Shown: positions 12,641 to 25,333 of the stretch, one piece after another
Layout: each line of letters starts with the position of its first letter
Numbering within the stretch: position 1 is the first letter of the stretch
Origin: Plasmodium malariae
Taxonomy: Eukaryota > Apicomplexa > Aconoidasida > Haemosporida > Plasmodiidae
Assembly: GCF_900090045.1 (NCBI RefSeq)
Contig: NC_041778.1
Coordinates: 62,001-126,000 of the forward strand
Length of the DNA stretch: 64,000 nucleotides
Direction of reading: 5' to 3'
Program-made: the position numbers and the translations under genes
The notes under the pieces: model-generated
The model's input: only the letters and a program-made list of their open reading frames with translations
Told to the model about the DNA's origin: nothing
Databases searched by the model: none

Positions 12641-15504
12641 AAGTCAAATTAGCATTAGCATATATACTATATATCTTTAGGTTTATTCTAAAGAATGATT
12701 AACGTAAATATTTAAATTATATGCAGTTATTATAATTTCCATGAAATTTTATATATTTAGAAGGATATAAAGCCTCTATTATATATGTAATCATTAATTA
12801 TATTCTTTTCAATTTTTATCAAAAAGAATAAGCTGAATCTTGTTCCTATATCCAACTATTTTAAATAGTTGATGTATATTTTTTATGTCAATTTATATAA
12901 CTATTATTTCATAACTTTTATAAGATAATATATATTTTTTATTTTATTTTTTTTATTTACATATTTAGGAAAATCTCTTATATATCTTTCTTTTATTTAT
13001 TTTCTTAAAGATTCATTTTAACTAACAGTTTTGTTGAGTTTTTTGCTTTATAAATATTTTTTTCTTTCACACTTATTTCAATATATTTGCAAATTTTTAA
13101 CGATATAATTATATTAGGTTCTATAATTATGTTCTTTATGTTAATTTATTTCTTTAGTGCGTATACTTATTTTTTACATGTTAATTAGGATAATTTACCT
13201 AATAAAAGCAGTATAATAAATGCTAAAGTTTTTTAGTTAAACATAAAAATTAATTTCGTAACAATTTATGCATAATAGAAATATTATTCACTTGAAAATT
13301 CTTATTTTTTCAAATGATTTACTTTTTTTTCGGAAAAAAATTTATAAAGAATAGAATTACTTCTTTTATAGCATAAACATATACATTATAGTGTGTTCAT
13401 TTTCTAACTATATATATTTATATAAACACAATTATTGTTTAATTTTGCATTTTATATTATTCTATATGAGAATTAATTTTATATTTTATTTATTGTGCTA
13501 TTCTTTTATGTTTAAATTTCTTCTTTTCTATATATTCCATAAAAATATTCAGTATTACTGTAGAATAATATTAATAGGTACCTTTGCATATATTTTCCAG
13601 ATCGTTTTTTTTTATTGTAATTATATACGTGCTCATTTTTCAAAATGAATTAGTTTGAAGAAATTATGTCTCTTCTTACCATATTAGAAAAATTATTAAA
13701 GTTAAAATATGACCAACATTGTATGAAATATCAACATACTGCTTATATAAACAACAATCCAGGTAGATTAATAAATATGTAATATTGAAAATGTAATTTT
13801 CCTATTTCGAGATCTTATAAGTAACAGTTAATTGCGTTTTAACTTAAATCGTAAGCAGAACAAAAAATATATTAACGAATAATATTAGTAAGATAATAAT
13901 AAAACAATAAATATATAACGTTTTATAATATAATTATGTTATTTCAATTCAGCTTTTACTTTATTGTCTAAAACATATATTTGACATAATGTATATATAC
14001 CATGATTAAACAATAAATTAAACTAGACATTAATAAATATATAGACATAAATCAATTAATATTGCAATAAATTCAAAATTGAGCGTCATACCATGAATAG
14101 CTGAACGTATTATTTTTAAAAATAATTTCAACATATTATCATCATTATTAAAGCTATAAATAATTCAGAAGGAATATACTGAATATCATAAAAATGTTAA
14201 GGTACTATTCTAAAAAAAAAGAGTATTACTTTAATATATAGTATTATTTTTCATATATGTTCAAAGCAAATCAAACATAAATTTGATCGTTTTCCACGCT
14301 TAATTAAGAAATACTACTTTGTTTATTACTACTATTTTTTTTTTTTTTTTTGCAAAAATATTATCATTTATTCAACTTATATAAAATAAATTCCTTTTAT
14401 TTATTATGTATATATAGAAGAGATGCATTATATAATAAATAAAAATACAAAAAAAAATAATTTTAAATTACAAATTATTTTCCATAAATATGTCAATTAA
14501 ATATTAATGCTATTTCTCGTTTGGAGTTTATAAATATTTATTTCAGTTGTTATTATATAATTCTCAATGCATTTAGCTTTCTATATTTAAAAAAATATTT
14601 TTTCTCAATTTTTTAGTGTTTAGTTTATTTAATATTGGATCTTCAACATACCCAGAAATAATAAATATTAGATATCCATTCACTTTTATTTTATCCTTCT
14701 AAATGAAGAGTGTGCATTAAAAGATTTTAATGTACTTCAATTAAATTGTTGTGTAAAATGTACTAAACATATAAGCTTATCTTTCATGATATATAATGAA
14801 AATTAGAAATTTCTATCATTTTCCTAGCTAATCAATTAATACATATTTATTTTTACCAATTCAGAAAGAAATATATATTTATTATATTTTATTAATATAT
14901 AATTAATATATCGTTTTTTTAATTTTCTCGTATGTGATGGATCTTCATGCACCTTTCATTATTATGTTCTATGAGATCAATATGTAATTCATATAATCCC
15001 ATATTGCAATACATAATTTTTAAATTTACAAAAGATTTTATACAGTTCCAAATAGCAAAAATATATAATGATTTATTATAATTTCTACAATTTCAACCAT
15101 ATATATTTATAGGTACATAATACTAATTAGAAATCTTTAAATTAGTAGGACTTATAAAAATATATATATATATATATAATATCGTATTTTAGTGTTTAAT
15201 GATATATTTAATAGGAATTGATTCATATAAATAAATGCGCATTTTCTCATTATAAAAAATAATATTTTATTTATTTAATATATGTATTAAACAAAAAAAA
15301 AAAATAATAATATATAAATATAAATAAGTGTATAAGATTCAAATTAATAATTACAATTTCTCTAACTTGTGTTTATTAGTTTTTTTGTTTTACTTAATTC
15401 CATTAATTCCAGAGAAAGATTTATATGTGTTTTAATTATTCTCCCCAAAGCATTCTATTACATATGTAATATTTTACCAAATTTATTAACACAATATAAT
15501 AAGT
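12641..15504. other. Intergenic region, end of repeated unit 1
   Basis: The tracts 12940-13060 and 13240-13380 have counterparts at 33230-33340 and 33520-33660. An 85-codon hydrophobic Tyr/Phe/Ile frame at 13391-13648 (plus) is not supported by a splice structure or family motif. A poly-T run lies near 14335-14352. No gene is called. Confidence 0.55.
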
Positions 15505-16559
15505 TAAATGAATTATCGTACATTCCCAATTAATGTTTCAAGGTTGTCCATTATAAAATCTTCATAAGTATCCATTTGGATCCAAAATCTTATTTTAATT
15601 TTTTACACGAGATATCTTGTATATAAATAAAAGTATAAGAAACATAAAATTGTTATTTCGTAATAATATTCTTTAAATTTATATAGATTATATATATGTA
15701 TGCAACCTATTTATATTTTTAAATGAAAATTTTAATTACTATAAAACATAAAAATAAAATGAAAACCACTTCTGCAACTAAAAATCCAAATATTATAACT
15801 TTGCAGAAAAGATCATCTGATCTTTTAACTGTTCGTTTAAATGAATTTTTATTTTTCTTTATAATATCATAGTCAATAGTTAATTACTCATTTATCTTTT
15901 TCCAGTGTACACTGGATAAATTAACTGTATAATTTAATTTAGATAGGACAGAATGGGGAGTATATATTTTTTCACATTAGAAGTATTTTTGACACACGTT
16001 CAAATGATTTGCTTTACGAAAAACATAATTACAGCATTTCATCATATACATTTCATATATAGTTTCAATATATTTAATATATTCACAGTACTAAGGTTAT
16101 TTATTGATAGAATAACTGTTTTTATTCATAATGCGTTTTTAGAATTTATAAAAATAATACAAATTTTTTTATTTCTTCCAATGATCAAAAGAACCATTAA
16201 AATAAAATATGAAGCTTTTACCTACAAATTCTTGAAATTCACAAATAATTTTATCATTAAATCTAAATTTATCACATGTATTGTAAGTTATTATCCAATT
16301 AGTGGTAAATTTTTTAAATAATATTTTCATATGACTAGGAACAGGAATAAAAACAAATATCGTTATTTTCTCATACATTACTGTTTTTATTTTAATAATT
16401 ATTTAATTTATTTACAAAGCTCTCACAAATTTCTGCTACTTCTGTTCAGTTTATTTTAAAATTATTCATCCTTTACGTATTTTTATCTGTAACTGTAACA
16501 TAGCTTTTATTAAATTTATCGTAATTTTTATATTCATGTAGCACTTAAAATATATTATC
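15505..16559 (-). pseudogene. PIR (Plasmodium interspersed repeat) pseudogene
   Basis: A decayed PIR on the minus strand. Exon 2 begins after a TTTAG acceptor at 16559 with DNIF, a stop, then VLHEYKNYDKFNKSY, the usual PIR opening. A Cys segment follows (ICESFVNKLNNY, NNDICFYSC). After a frame change the reading continues with NTCDKFRFNDKIICEF, then CEYIKYIETIYEMYMMKCCN and NVCQKYF with CEKIYTPHSVLSKLNY, which is the PIR Cys pattern before the variable region. A membrane segment, KVIIFGFLVAEVVFILFLCF, ends at ATA|GTAATT (about 15745), the same donor as the intact PIR. A possible exon 3 lies near 15505-15600 (DTYEDFIMDNLETLIGNV). At least eight in-frame stops and one frameshift are present. 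No clear exon 1 was found. It is head-to-head with the intact PIR 2.9 kb to its right. Confidence 0.72.
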
Positions 16560-17565
16560 CTAAATATTAGTAAGAAGAATTGATATATTTAAACACATAT
16601 TTTTTTTTTTAAATAATTCCCATTCTTAAAGTGATGAAAGATGTTAAAACAAGCTATTAAATATGATTTTAATAAATATACAAAATTTATCAAAGCATAA
16701 ATTCCCGTGGTGTTCGTTCTATTTTGAGACAAACCAATTAAATTAAATGTCATTATTATGAGCATATAGATATGAATTTATTTTGAATAATAGCACATAA
16801 TATTTTGATATATTATTTGTCGCTCATAATATTTATATAAATGGTATAAGTAATTGTTATTATAAATTATTCTTTAATTATAAAATGTGGATTATATTAT
16901 AATAATTATTTCACCAAAGCATAAAAACTAACATTCATAATGTTGAGAAAAATAAATTAAATATTAGTTATCTAGCACCCGTAATAAAATGAAATTTAAT
17001 ATTAAAATTTATTATCTTTTAAATTTTAATTTTATAAAAATTCAAAGTACATTTAGCGATACATAAAAAAAAAAAAATGTATATTATTTTCATATTTATA
17101 CATCTTATTCTATATTAATATGTTTGTAAAATCATCCATTTTCATTTTGAAAATAATTTTTATATAAAAATATGTTTATCATTAAATATACTTTATTGTG
17201 AATAACTTGAGTCTCATTTTCTAATATATATTATAAATATTATTATAATTTCTTTCTATAGTAATTTTATTAATTCATAATTTATTTTATTATTTTCATG
17301 TCAAGGTGTATTGAAATTTTAAAATTAAAAAAAGAAATAAATGAAAAATGTTGCATATTATTGAAAATAATAAATTATTTACACATTATATTTGATAAAT
17401 AAAATATAATTTTTTTTATAAATGTACAAAATAAAAAATCTCATTTATAATGTTATAAAAAAAAATGATATGTGCTTTATATTATTCTTCAAGAAAGTTT
17501 TAATTTTATTTTTTTAATTGTTACATTAACACAAATGTGATATACTGGGTTAGAAAAATAAAAAT

Positions 17566-17569
<4 letters not shown>

Positions 17570-17598
<29 letters not shown>
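17570..17598. repeat. TA dinucleotide microsatellite
   Basis: About 29 bases of uninterrupted TA/AT followed by a degenerate GATATAGATA tail. Confidence 0.9.
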
Positions 17599-17600
<2 letters not shown>

Positions 17601-18298
17601 TATAGATAATTTTATAGTGTGTTATAAATTCATTGGGATATAATTATTTTAAGAATGCAAAAGTTCTTATTTTTATAAATGTTATGAAATAATAAAGAAA
17701 TTTTTTTTCTTGATATTCAACACAAAAAAATAATCTTAAAAAATTAATATAAACTAAAATGAATTTAATTGTAAGCCATATATTCAGTAAAAAATATATT
17801 TTCATCAGATATATATAAAGATAATAATTATCATTTCTTCTTTTATATAAAACAATTTATATATATCCATTATTATTTCATTTGTTTAGACTCTAATTAG
17901 CAATAATTCAATTAATACATAATAATATATATAGGAAAACAAAAACGTTTTTCTACATAATTATTTATTTATTTTTTTTATATATGTTTTATAGTGGAAT
18001 ATCTTCAATCATTGTGTACCAGTATCAATGTTTTAAAAACATTATGGTGTTAATATATATTATTCTTATTATTTTATTTAATCATCTATTTAATAATTTT
18101 TTTAACAATTTTCAGGATATAATAAAATAAAAATTTAATATATACTGATAAAATCTTTTTCGAATGAATCATTTGTGCTATAAAATAATTTTATAATATT
18201 TTATTATTTTGGGGACAATATCAATTTTGATATAATGAGAATTATTTTTGTGTTAGTATACATAATATATATTATGAGATAATAATTATATATGAGAA

Positions 18299-18329
18299 TG
18301 CACTTATAAAAAAAGGATTAATAAGTGCA
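18299..18329. other. Small inverted repeat
   Basis: TGCACTTAT and ATAAGTGCA are perfect 9-base arms around a 13-base A-rich loop. No T-run or gene end is near, so no function is assigned. Confidence 0.4.
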
Positions 18330-18885
18330 CACTCTTATTCATAATTGTTTTATCAAACTTATTGCTCATATTATTATTTCATATAACTTTTTTTCAAGAT
18401 CTTAAGAATGTACAATATGTTCTTTATATTATTAACTATAATTATTCTAATTAATAAAATTAATTACTACTAATATTATTATTTACTATTGTGAATTAAT
18501 TTTATTAATAGCTTTTAATTACTTTTATGAGATGGCAATTTAAATTTGAAAAAATTAATAAAAAAATATTGTAAAAAGTATGTTATTTAAAATATAATAA
18601 ATAATTTAATGAAAAATTATAAAAAAAAAAAAATCAGAAATTTTAGAACGATGTCCTTTAAAATGTAGAAAAACTCGTAGAAAAATATTTCCATAATAAA
18701 AAGGAAAATAATTTTTTAAATAGTGCAGTTATAATTGGTATAATTTATCACATACTAATTTTTTAACATATTTATAAAAATTTATATTTCAAGAGTAACA
18801 ATACCCTTAATTTATACTACTGCCTTATACATATTAATAAAATTATTTGTAATGTATATATTTAGTTAATTTTAATAAAAAAAAA

Positions 18886-18922
18886 TATATATAATATATA
18901 TAATATATATAATATATATAAT
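18886..18922. repeat. 9-base tandem repeat (AATATATAT)
   Basis: About four copies of AATATATAT in tandem, upstream of the intact PIR. Confidence 0.85.
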
Positions 18923-19490
18923 ACAATAACTAGAAAAACAAATTCTGTAAGTTCATTATATATATATAGTTCTAAATATCAAATCCAAATAATTATTCAA
19001 AAGAGAATTGTAATTATGCCAAAATCATATATATAAGTAATATATTAAACGAATAAAATATATAAATACATAGTTCACATAAATTGTACGTTATATACAT
19101 TAAAAAAAATGATAAAAACAAATTATTCTATTATGTAATATCTTAATAAAATAGTATATTACCTTTATAAATTATTATTTTGAAGTATAATATTTTCTGA
19201 ATAAGTTCTTCAATTTATTGGAAATAAATCATAGTTATTTTACTATTAATATTTTAAAAATTAAAAACTTTTATTGTTTTTTGCAGTAATTATACTACGA
19301 ATTTTTAATCCTGGAAAATGGTTAACTAAATTTTATTAGTAAAAAAATACTTATATAATTTCCAAAATACATATGGAATATTGCATAATATAAGAACAAA
19401 TTTTTTATTTTTATTTTTATTTTTTACATTTAGATAATTGAACATTAAAAATAATAATATTTTTTATTATTTAACTTATATCAAAATAAA

Positions 19491-21190
19491 ATGGAAAATA
19501 TAAATGAAGAATTTTTGGTACACTTTTATATTTTATAAAAAAATTATTAATAATTTAAATAATTTAAATTATTCAAATTCAAATAAAAATTTCCTCATTA
19601 AAAGTATAAGTTATGTCTACCTAATTCATTATTTCTTCTTAATATTTAGAATAAACTTTTAGAAGGATCACAATCAAGTAATATATATAATAAATTAAAT
19701 GAAAATGTCACTGGAAGCCAATATGATACAATTTGTAATGTAATAAATAAATCCAAAAATAGAAATGGTTTTCCAAGCGGAAGTTATGATCTATGTAAAC
19801 AAATTGCAAGAAATGCGGATGATTTATCAAAAATGTTAAATAAAAGTGGATATAATAATCAATGTTTACATTACACATACTGGATATATTATGAACTAAA
19901 AAAAATTTTAAAACAAAACTCGGAAGATGTTAAAACAAAACAAATAATTAAATATTTGGAATTGAAAAATAATATTTATAAGGAATATCAATTACATAAG
20001 TGTCGACCTGACATTAAGGATAACAATATAAATGAATTAAATGAAAAGGTTGATGAGAAATATTTACATGATTATTTTCAAAATTATGATATTATTAAAA
20101 CCTACTCTGCGTGTGAACGTGCTACATTTCAAATCTACAAGGAATATCTTACTAATATTAGTAAATTATACATGAAGCACAAAAAGGATAAGCAATGCTG
20201 TGATGATCCATTTTGGGATAGCTGTCCAGATTATTTTAAATGTCCAAATGAATTTGATCCTAATAATCTCTTAAAAGTATTAAATTCTGACACAAATGGT
20301 AGATGTAATAACTTAAAAAAATTAGAAAAAACTTCAAAATCCGTTTATCCAATGAGTTCTGGGGGTTCCCAAACAGATATTATAAGTTCATTTTATTTTA
20401 TTAGCTGTCCAGATATTACAGATAAAAGACAGAAATGTAATGTGTTTCCTTCTTACCCTGCATCTATGATAAATCCTTCTTCATCCTTTACTCAACATCC
20501 ACCTTATCATGTAACTTTTACGATCGATGGACAACCAAGAACTTCTGTAGATACCTTGTCACGAAGAGAGAGACCAGGATCAACTGCAAATTCAGTACAA
20601 CCGGAACATTTACCCTTTTCAGATCAATTAAGTCTAAATGGGTCTCCAGAAACTAAAGAAAAAGATGTTTGTACAACACCAGGATATGTAAAAGATTCAT
20701 CAGGAAATTGCAGGGAGCCAAATGTGCGTGAAACACCAACTATTGGATTAAGGATAAATGAATATCATCCCAACAAAAAAAGAGCTTATATATCATTCAA
20801 GAATAATTCTGTTTCTTCTAATACATTCAACATTTTTTTCCGTGCCGGTATCATATTAACTTTGATAGTGGGAATAATTTCCATTATTTTTATTTATTAT
20901 AAAGTAATTTTAAATTCTCAGTAAAATCCAAAATATATTAATTTACTATTTCTAATATAAACAAAATTTAAAAATTATAAAATAAATAAATTATGTATGT
21001 TTTTTATTACTCACTTTTATGTTAGTTTACTCCCTTTGGAATATGTTTTCGTAAAAAGATGTCAAAGAAAAAAGGAATTGACAATTATTATGATGATCCG
21101 TATATGCGGCATTTTATAATCCGTGCTCCAAAATCGGTTAAAAGAAAAGTTGGAACTAAGGGATTAAGATTTTCTTATTATTCCATGTGA
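19491..21190 (+). CDS. PIR protein, three exons
   Basis: Predicted 481-residue variant surface or exported protein of the Plasmodium interspersed repeat family. Exon 1 (19491-19517) encodes MENINEEFL; GTACAC...TTTAG intron. Exon 2 (19650-20903) holds most of the protein. Exon 3 (21026-21190) encodes a basic cytoplasmic tail from FTPFGICFRKKMSKKKGI to a TGA. All junctions are phase 0. The N-terminal half shows the PIR cysteine pattern (DTICNV, DLCKQ, NQCLHYTYWIYYE, SACERA, KQCCDDPFWDSCPDYFKCP). Next comes a Ser/Pro/Thr-rich variable region, then a two-Cys loop VCTTPGYVKDSSGNCREP close to the membrane. The membrane segment spans about residues 404-426. Without splicing, exon 2 would stop at 20922 and lose the tail; the GTAATT donor just after Tyr-Tyr-Lys and the in-frame exon 3 make splicing the better reading. 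Confidence 0.93.
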
Positions 21191-24100
21191 AACCATATAT
21201 GTTTATTTTAAAGAAAATTATAAAATATTTTGAAAAATCATATTAAAAATCTCTCGGCAAGAGGTCATAAAAGCATTTATATTTAGTAAGAGCATAAATA
21301 AAAGAAAGTTAATGAAATGCAATTATTACATATAATAAATATATATTGCAAACTATGAATAATTGTAAAATGAACCATGTATAGTAGTTATGTGTAACTA
21401 TATAGTATAGCTTATGTATTAGAAAATAGTTAAACACAGAAATTTTCTATAATTTTACATATAATATTAAAAATATAAAAATATATAAAAACATATATCA
21501 TTAACAAAAGTTTAGTAGATCCTAAGTATCCATATATTGAAACAAAAAAAATCTTATATTAAACAACATATATAAAACAATAAATGAATATTAATTATAT
21601 AAGAAGTTCCAATATGTTTTGGCTTACATAGAAGAAAATACAACAGTAATGATGCTATGTGAAACTGAACAATTAAATCCTTAAATAACAATGTATAAAA
21701 TTAAAAAAAAAGCATATGCACATATCTAATCAATAAATTTGAAAGAAGGATAACGATATATATAAATATTTAAATATAAAGGAATGTAAGTATCCCGATA
21801 CTAAGATTACGTAAGAATATTTTCCAGGAAATACATAACTAATTTTAAGAATTATTCCTATATTAATGAAATTTTTTGCGTTCCTACACTTTTATTAATG
21901 CAATAAATAAAATACATTAATACATATTATTATATTATATTATGTTATTATTATTATATTTTTTCTTTTTTTTTTGCATTTATTTATGCGTTATAACTAA
22001 AATCGTCTATATTCTATAGAAATTATAAGTTAGTTTTTACATCGATATATTAACTCTTCTAAAATATAATAAAATTTTTTGTATTATATTAAGACAATTT
22101 ATAAAATAATATTATTACAATTCATTATTTTATATAGTTGAATTAAAGTGTTATCTATTATGTGTAACATTTTTTTTTGGGAGCACATGTACAATTACTA
22201 TTAAAAATAGCAAAATATAAAAAGAATTGAATTTTAACTATAAATAATAGAAAAAATGAAATTATTAATTTACAACACTAAGTCATTCTCTCACACTAGC
22301 GTAGAATAATAAAATATAGAATGAGAGATAATGACGCATAAAACGCATTATCCATATTATTTATATAATATATGCATATGTTGACTACCTATAATACATT
22401 GAAAAATATATAATTGTACTTATACTAATATGCACGTAAAACTTATGAAGTATTTCACTGGAAAATATATTACTGAAAATATTTAATAGCATTTAAAGTT
22501 ATTTAGCTTTTTAAAATATTATATCATCATTGTGTTGTATACAAAATATTGCACATAATATAAAACTTAGTATTTTTTATAGACAATTTTTAAAATTAAA
22601 AATATATAATAATCATACTTTCTTTCATATTTTATACATCTACTTAATGTAAATATTATTTAGAGTAAATACTATGAAATATAACAGTACAAAAATATAC
22701 TTAGATATATGTTAATTGATAAATATAATAATGTTAATTAATTATTTTATTAGTTGTAACTAAAAAAATAATATCATTAATATTTTTATATCAGATAAAT
22801 TTAATTTTATTGAGCATATATATTTTTTTACATTGTTTCAAATATAAATTTATTCATATGCTTTTTTTTTAACTTTTCATAATATTAAATTTAAACTTTT
22901 TAAAATAATTTTCTTTCTAAAATACATAATGCATTTAATTCTTTTTTCTTTTTATGTATTTTCAATATTTTTGATGAAAATAAAAAACGTAAAATATAAA
23001 AACAGACTTAATATATCATAAAATGAAATACTATTATGATATTCTTTAAATAGTAAATTGAAGGAGGTATATTTATTTTGTGTTAACAAATTAGTAGACC
23101 AAAAATGTTAAATAGCAAAATTATAAATAATAATATTTTTGCGATAACTATTCTTATGCTATTTTGAAAACGCTTATTTTTAAAGAATTGTATTTATACA
23201 TAAATTATATATAAGTATTATATATATAAATTAATATTTTTATTGTATGAACTCAACATTTGTAAAATATTTAAAATATATCTCCTAAGAAAAGATTCAT
23301 AGAATAATAATATAGTGCACTTTCAAATATCAAAATTACATAATTATCTATAACAAATTGAACTTTATCGCATACAAATATATCTATATACTATATATTA
23401 GAATAAAAAAATATATAAATACCGTAATATATACATTTGTAAAAAATAATTATGCACTTCTTCCAATATTTTTTCATATATTAGAGAAAATCATATTTCC
23501 TTTTATATTTCTATAAATTCCCCCTTGATTATATACTTTTTATATATTATGATTACCATAAATATAATATATTTAAGAGCAACTATTTCACTATGTCATA
23601 TTTTAAAAAGTTATAAATTATTCTTATATGTATTTCCCTGAATATTATTATTTAAGTTATATATTTAATAGAAATGAACTAAAATGTAAGGGATTAAAAT
23701 AAAGAGAAAGCATACAACAAAAAATTTGTATAATGGTATATTCAAAAAATAAAAGAAAATTTAACCATTAATTTTTCAATATAACAGACTGATTAAACAT
23801 AAATAGTACAAATTAATTTTTTATGCGAACTAAATATTCACAAATATTAATTATGCATGAATATTTACTTTTATTCATTTAATTTACTCACCATCCTTTA
23901 TCTCTTATGTACTTCAAAATAAAGATTAAAATTAGAAGTACTTTATTTACATTATGATGTGATAATCTATGGTTTTCGTATTACCATTATATTTTTCTGT
24001 AATTTTATTTACCATTTAATGTATTAAATAGTTTTACAATATAATACATTATATTTTTTATTTTACATGGAAATAAATATTTATACATAGTGTTAAATTA

Positions 24101-25333
24101 TTTTTTCATATAGTTGATAAAAACTGATAAAAAAATAATAATATATAACATCATTTTAATTTATATGTTCTAATATATCTATCAATAATTACAGAAAAAT
24201 AATTGTTATATTTCAATGTATTTTGTATTAAACAATATACGATTTATACTATATACATGAAATTCTAATGTTATTATTTTCTATTGTAGTGTTATAATAT
24301 ATATTATATTTTATTAAGTATATATAATAATTAATTTTTGTACAAGTAAATCCTAATAATTTTTAATATTTTGAATAAGTATCAAAGCCTTTATCATATC
24401 AATTATTACATATAATTATACATTTATTAATTAAAATTTAGTCCGAAAGAAATCCATTTAAAAATGTTGAAATATGCATACTCAGAATTGTGTAAATATA
24501 TATATATATGATAAATATGACTATTTTAAAATCATTCAAAAGTACAATATACGCATAAATAATTAACATTTATGTAATTGTTATAAATATAATATTATCT
24601 TCAGTACATTTTCATGGATTGTACTTGCCACAACTCTACAAATAATTTATTATAATTCATATATTATTAATTCACAACTTTAGATAAAATACTAAATATA
24701 AAAAATTATTAACAAGATATCTGCAATACCATGATGTCCTATATTGGAAACAAATAACAAAAAGAGCATAATAAAAAAGAAACCTACTATCAGCATTAAT
24801 AATGATTTGGTCTATACATTATTTGTTTTCAGACAAATAAATTAAAAAAGATTATTTGCATTAGTACAGATAAGAATATTTATATGTGATGGTATGCATT
24901 AAAAAGAAAACAAATGCAATAGTTTCATTAATTATAATTTTACACAATAAATTTTATTTTTTTTGCTGACGTAACCTAAATATATTTTTTTATTGTAAGT
25001 TATTTGGATTGTTCATTGTAATGTGAATATTAATTTTATGTAAAAATATATACTTCATTGTCATATAACTTCGAAATATAAATAAAATATATCCGCCCTT
25101 GTAATATATTTATTTAAGGTGATAAATAATAAAATATATACAAAATAAATGAATAGTAAAGTTTTCTATTATTATATAACACATATATATATTCTTATGT
25201 ACATAATACTTTTCTAATTTATTTATATTAATATGTATTCATTAAAAATTATTCTATTTACAAATAAAAGAAGTAATTTTGTATTTTTTTTTATATCTTT
25301 ATTTACAGTGAACTAGTGTATTAATATAGAATC
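21191..25333. other. Intergenic region before STP1 pseudogene
   Basis: No gene recognised, and no trace of a fam-type gene was found here although one precedes the other two STP1 copies. An imperfect inverted repeat lies at 22282-22335. The last ~900 bases resemble the region upstream of STP1 copy 1 (tract near 24421-24480). Confidence 0.55.
22282..22335. repeat. Imperfect inverted repeat
   Basis: GTCATTCTCTCA is followed 28 bases later by TGAGAGATAATGAC, its reverse complement with two extra bases. It stands out from the AT-rich surroundings because both arms carry G/C. No gene boundary is visible beside it. Confidence 0.45.

Larger units (their letters stand above)
4550..13700 (+). repeat. 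Unit 1 of a diverged tandem segmental triplication
   Basis: Recognisable blocks shared with units 2 and 3 include the STP1 gene, the tract at 8480-8650, the exported-gene relic and its upstream DNA (11640-12640), and the tract at 12940-13380 ending near ATTACTTCTTTTATA. Boundaries are approximate because the edges fade into AT-rich sequence. Confidence 0.6.
16560..19490. other. Intergenic region between two diverging PIR loci
   Basis: Very AT-rich, with long A/T runs and two simple repeats (17570-17598 and 18886-18922). A small hairpin lies at 18299-18329. No coding frame supported. Confidence 0.6.

Noticed and set aside
13391..13648. An 85-codon plus-strand frame, Phe/Tyr/Ile-rich
   Set aside because: No family motif, no splice partner and a composition expected of AT-rich noncoding DNA. 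The corresponding places in the other units are not open.
15505..15600. An independent small gene reading DTYEDFIMDNLETLIGNV on the minus strand
   Set aside because: Better explained as the remains of exon 3 of the PIR pseudogene, given its distance after the GTAATT donor.
15953..16321. A 122-codon plus-strand frame with hydrophobic content
   Set aside because: It lies over the minus-strand PIR pseudogene, whose Cys motifs, membrane segment and splice borders explain the region better.
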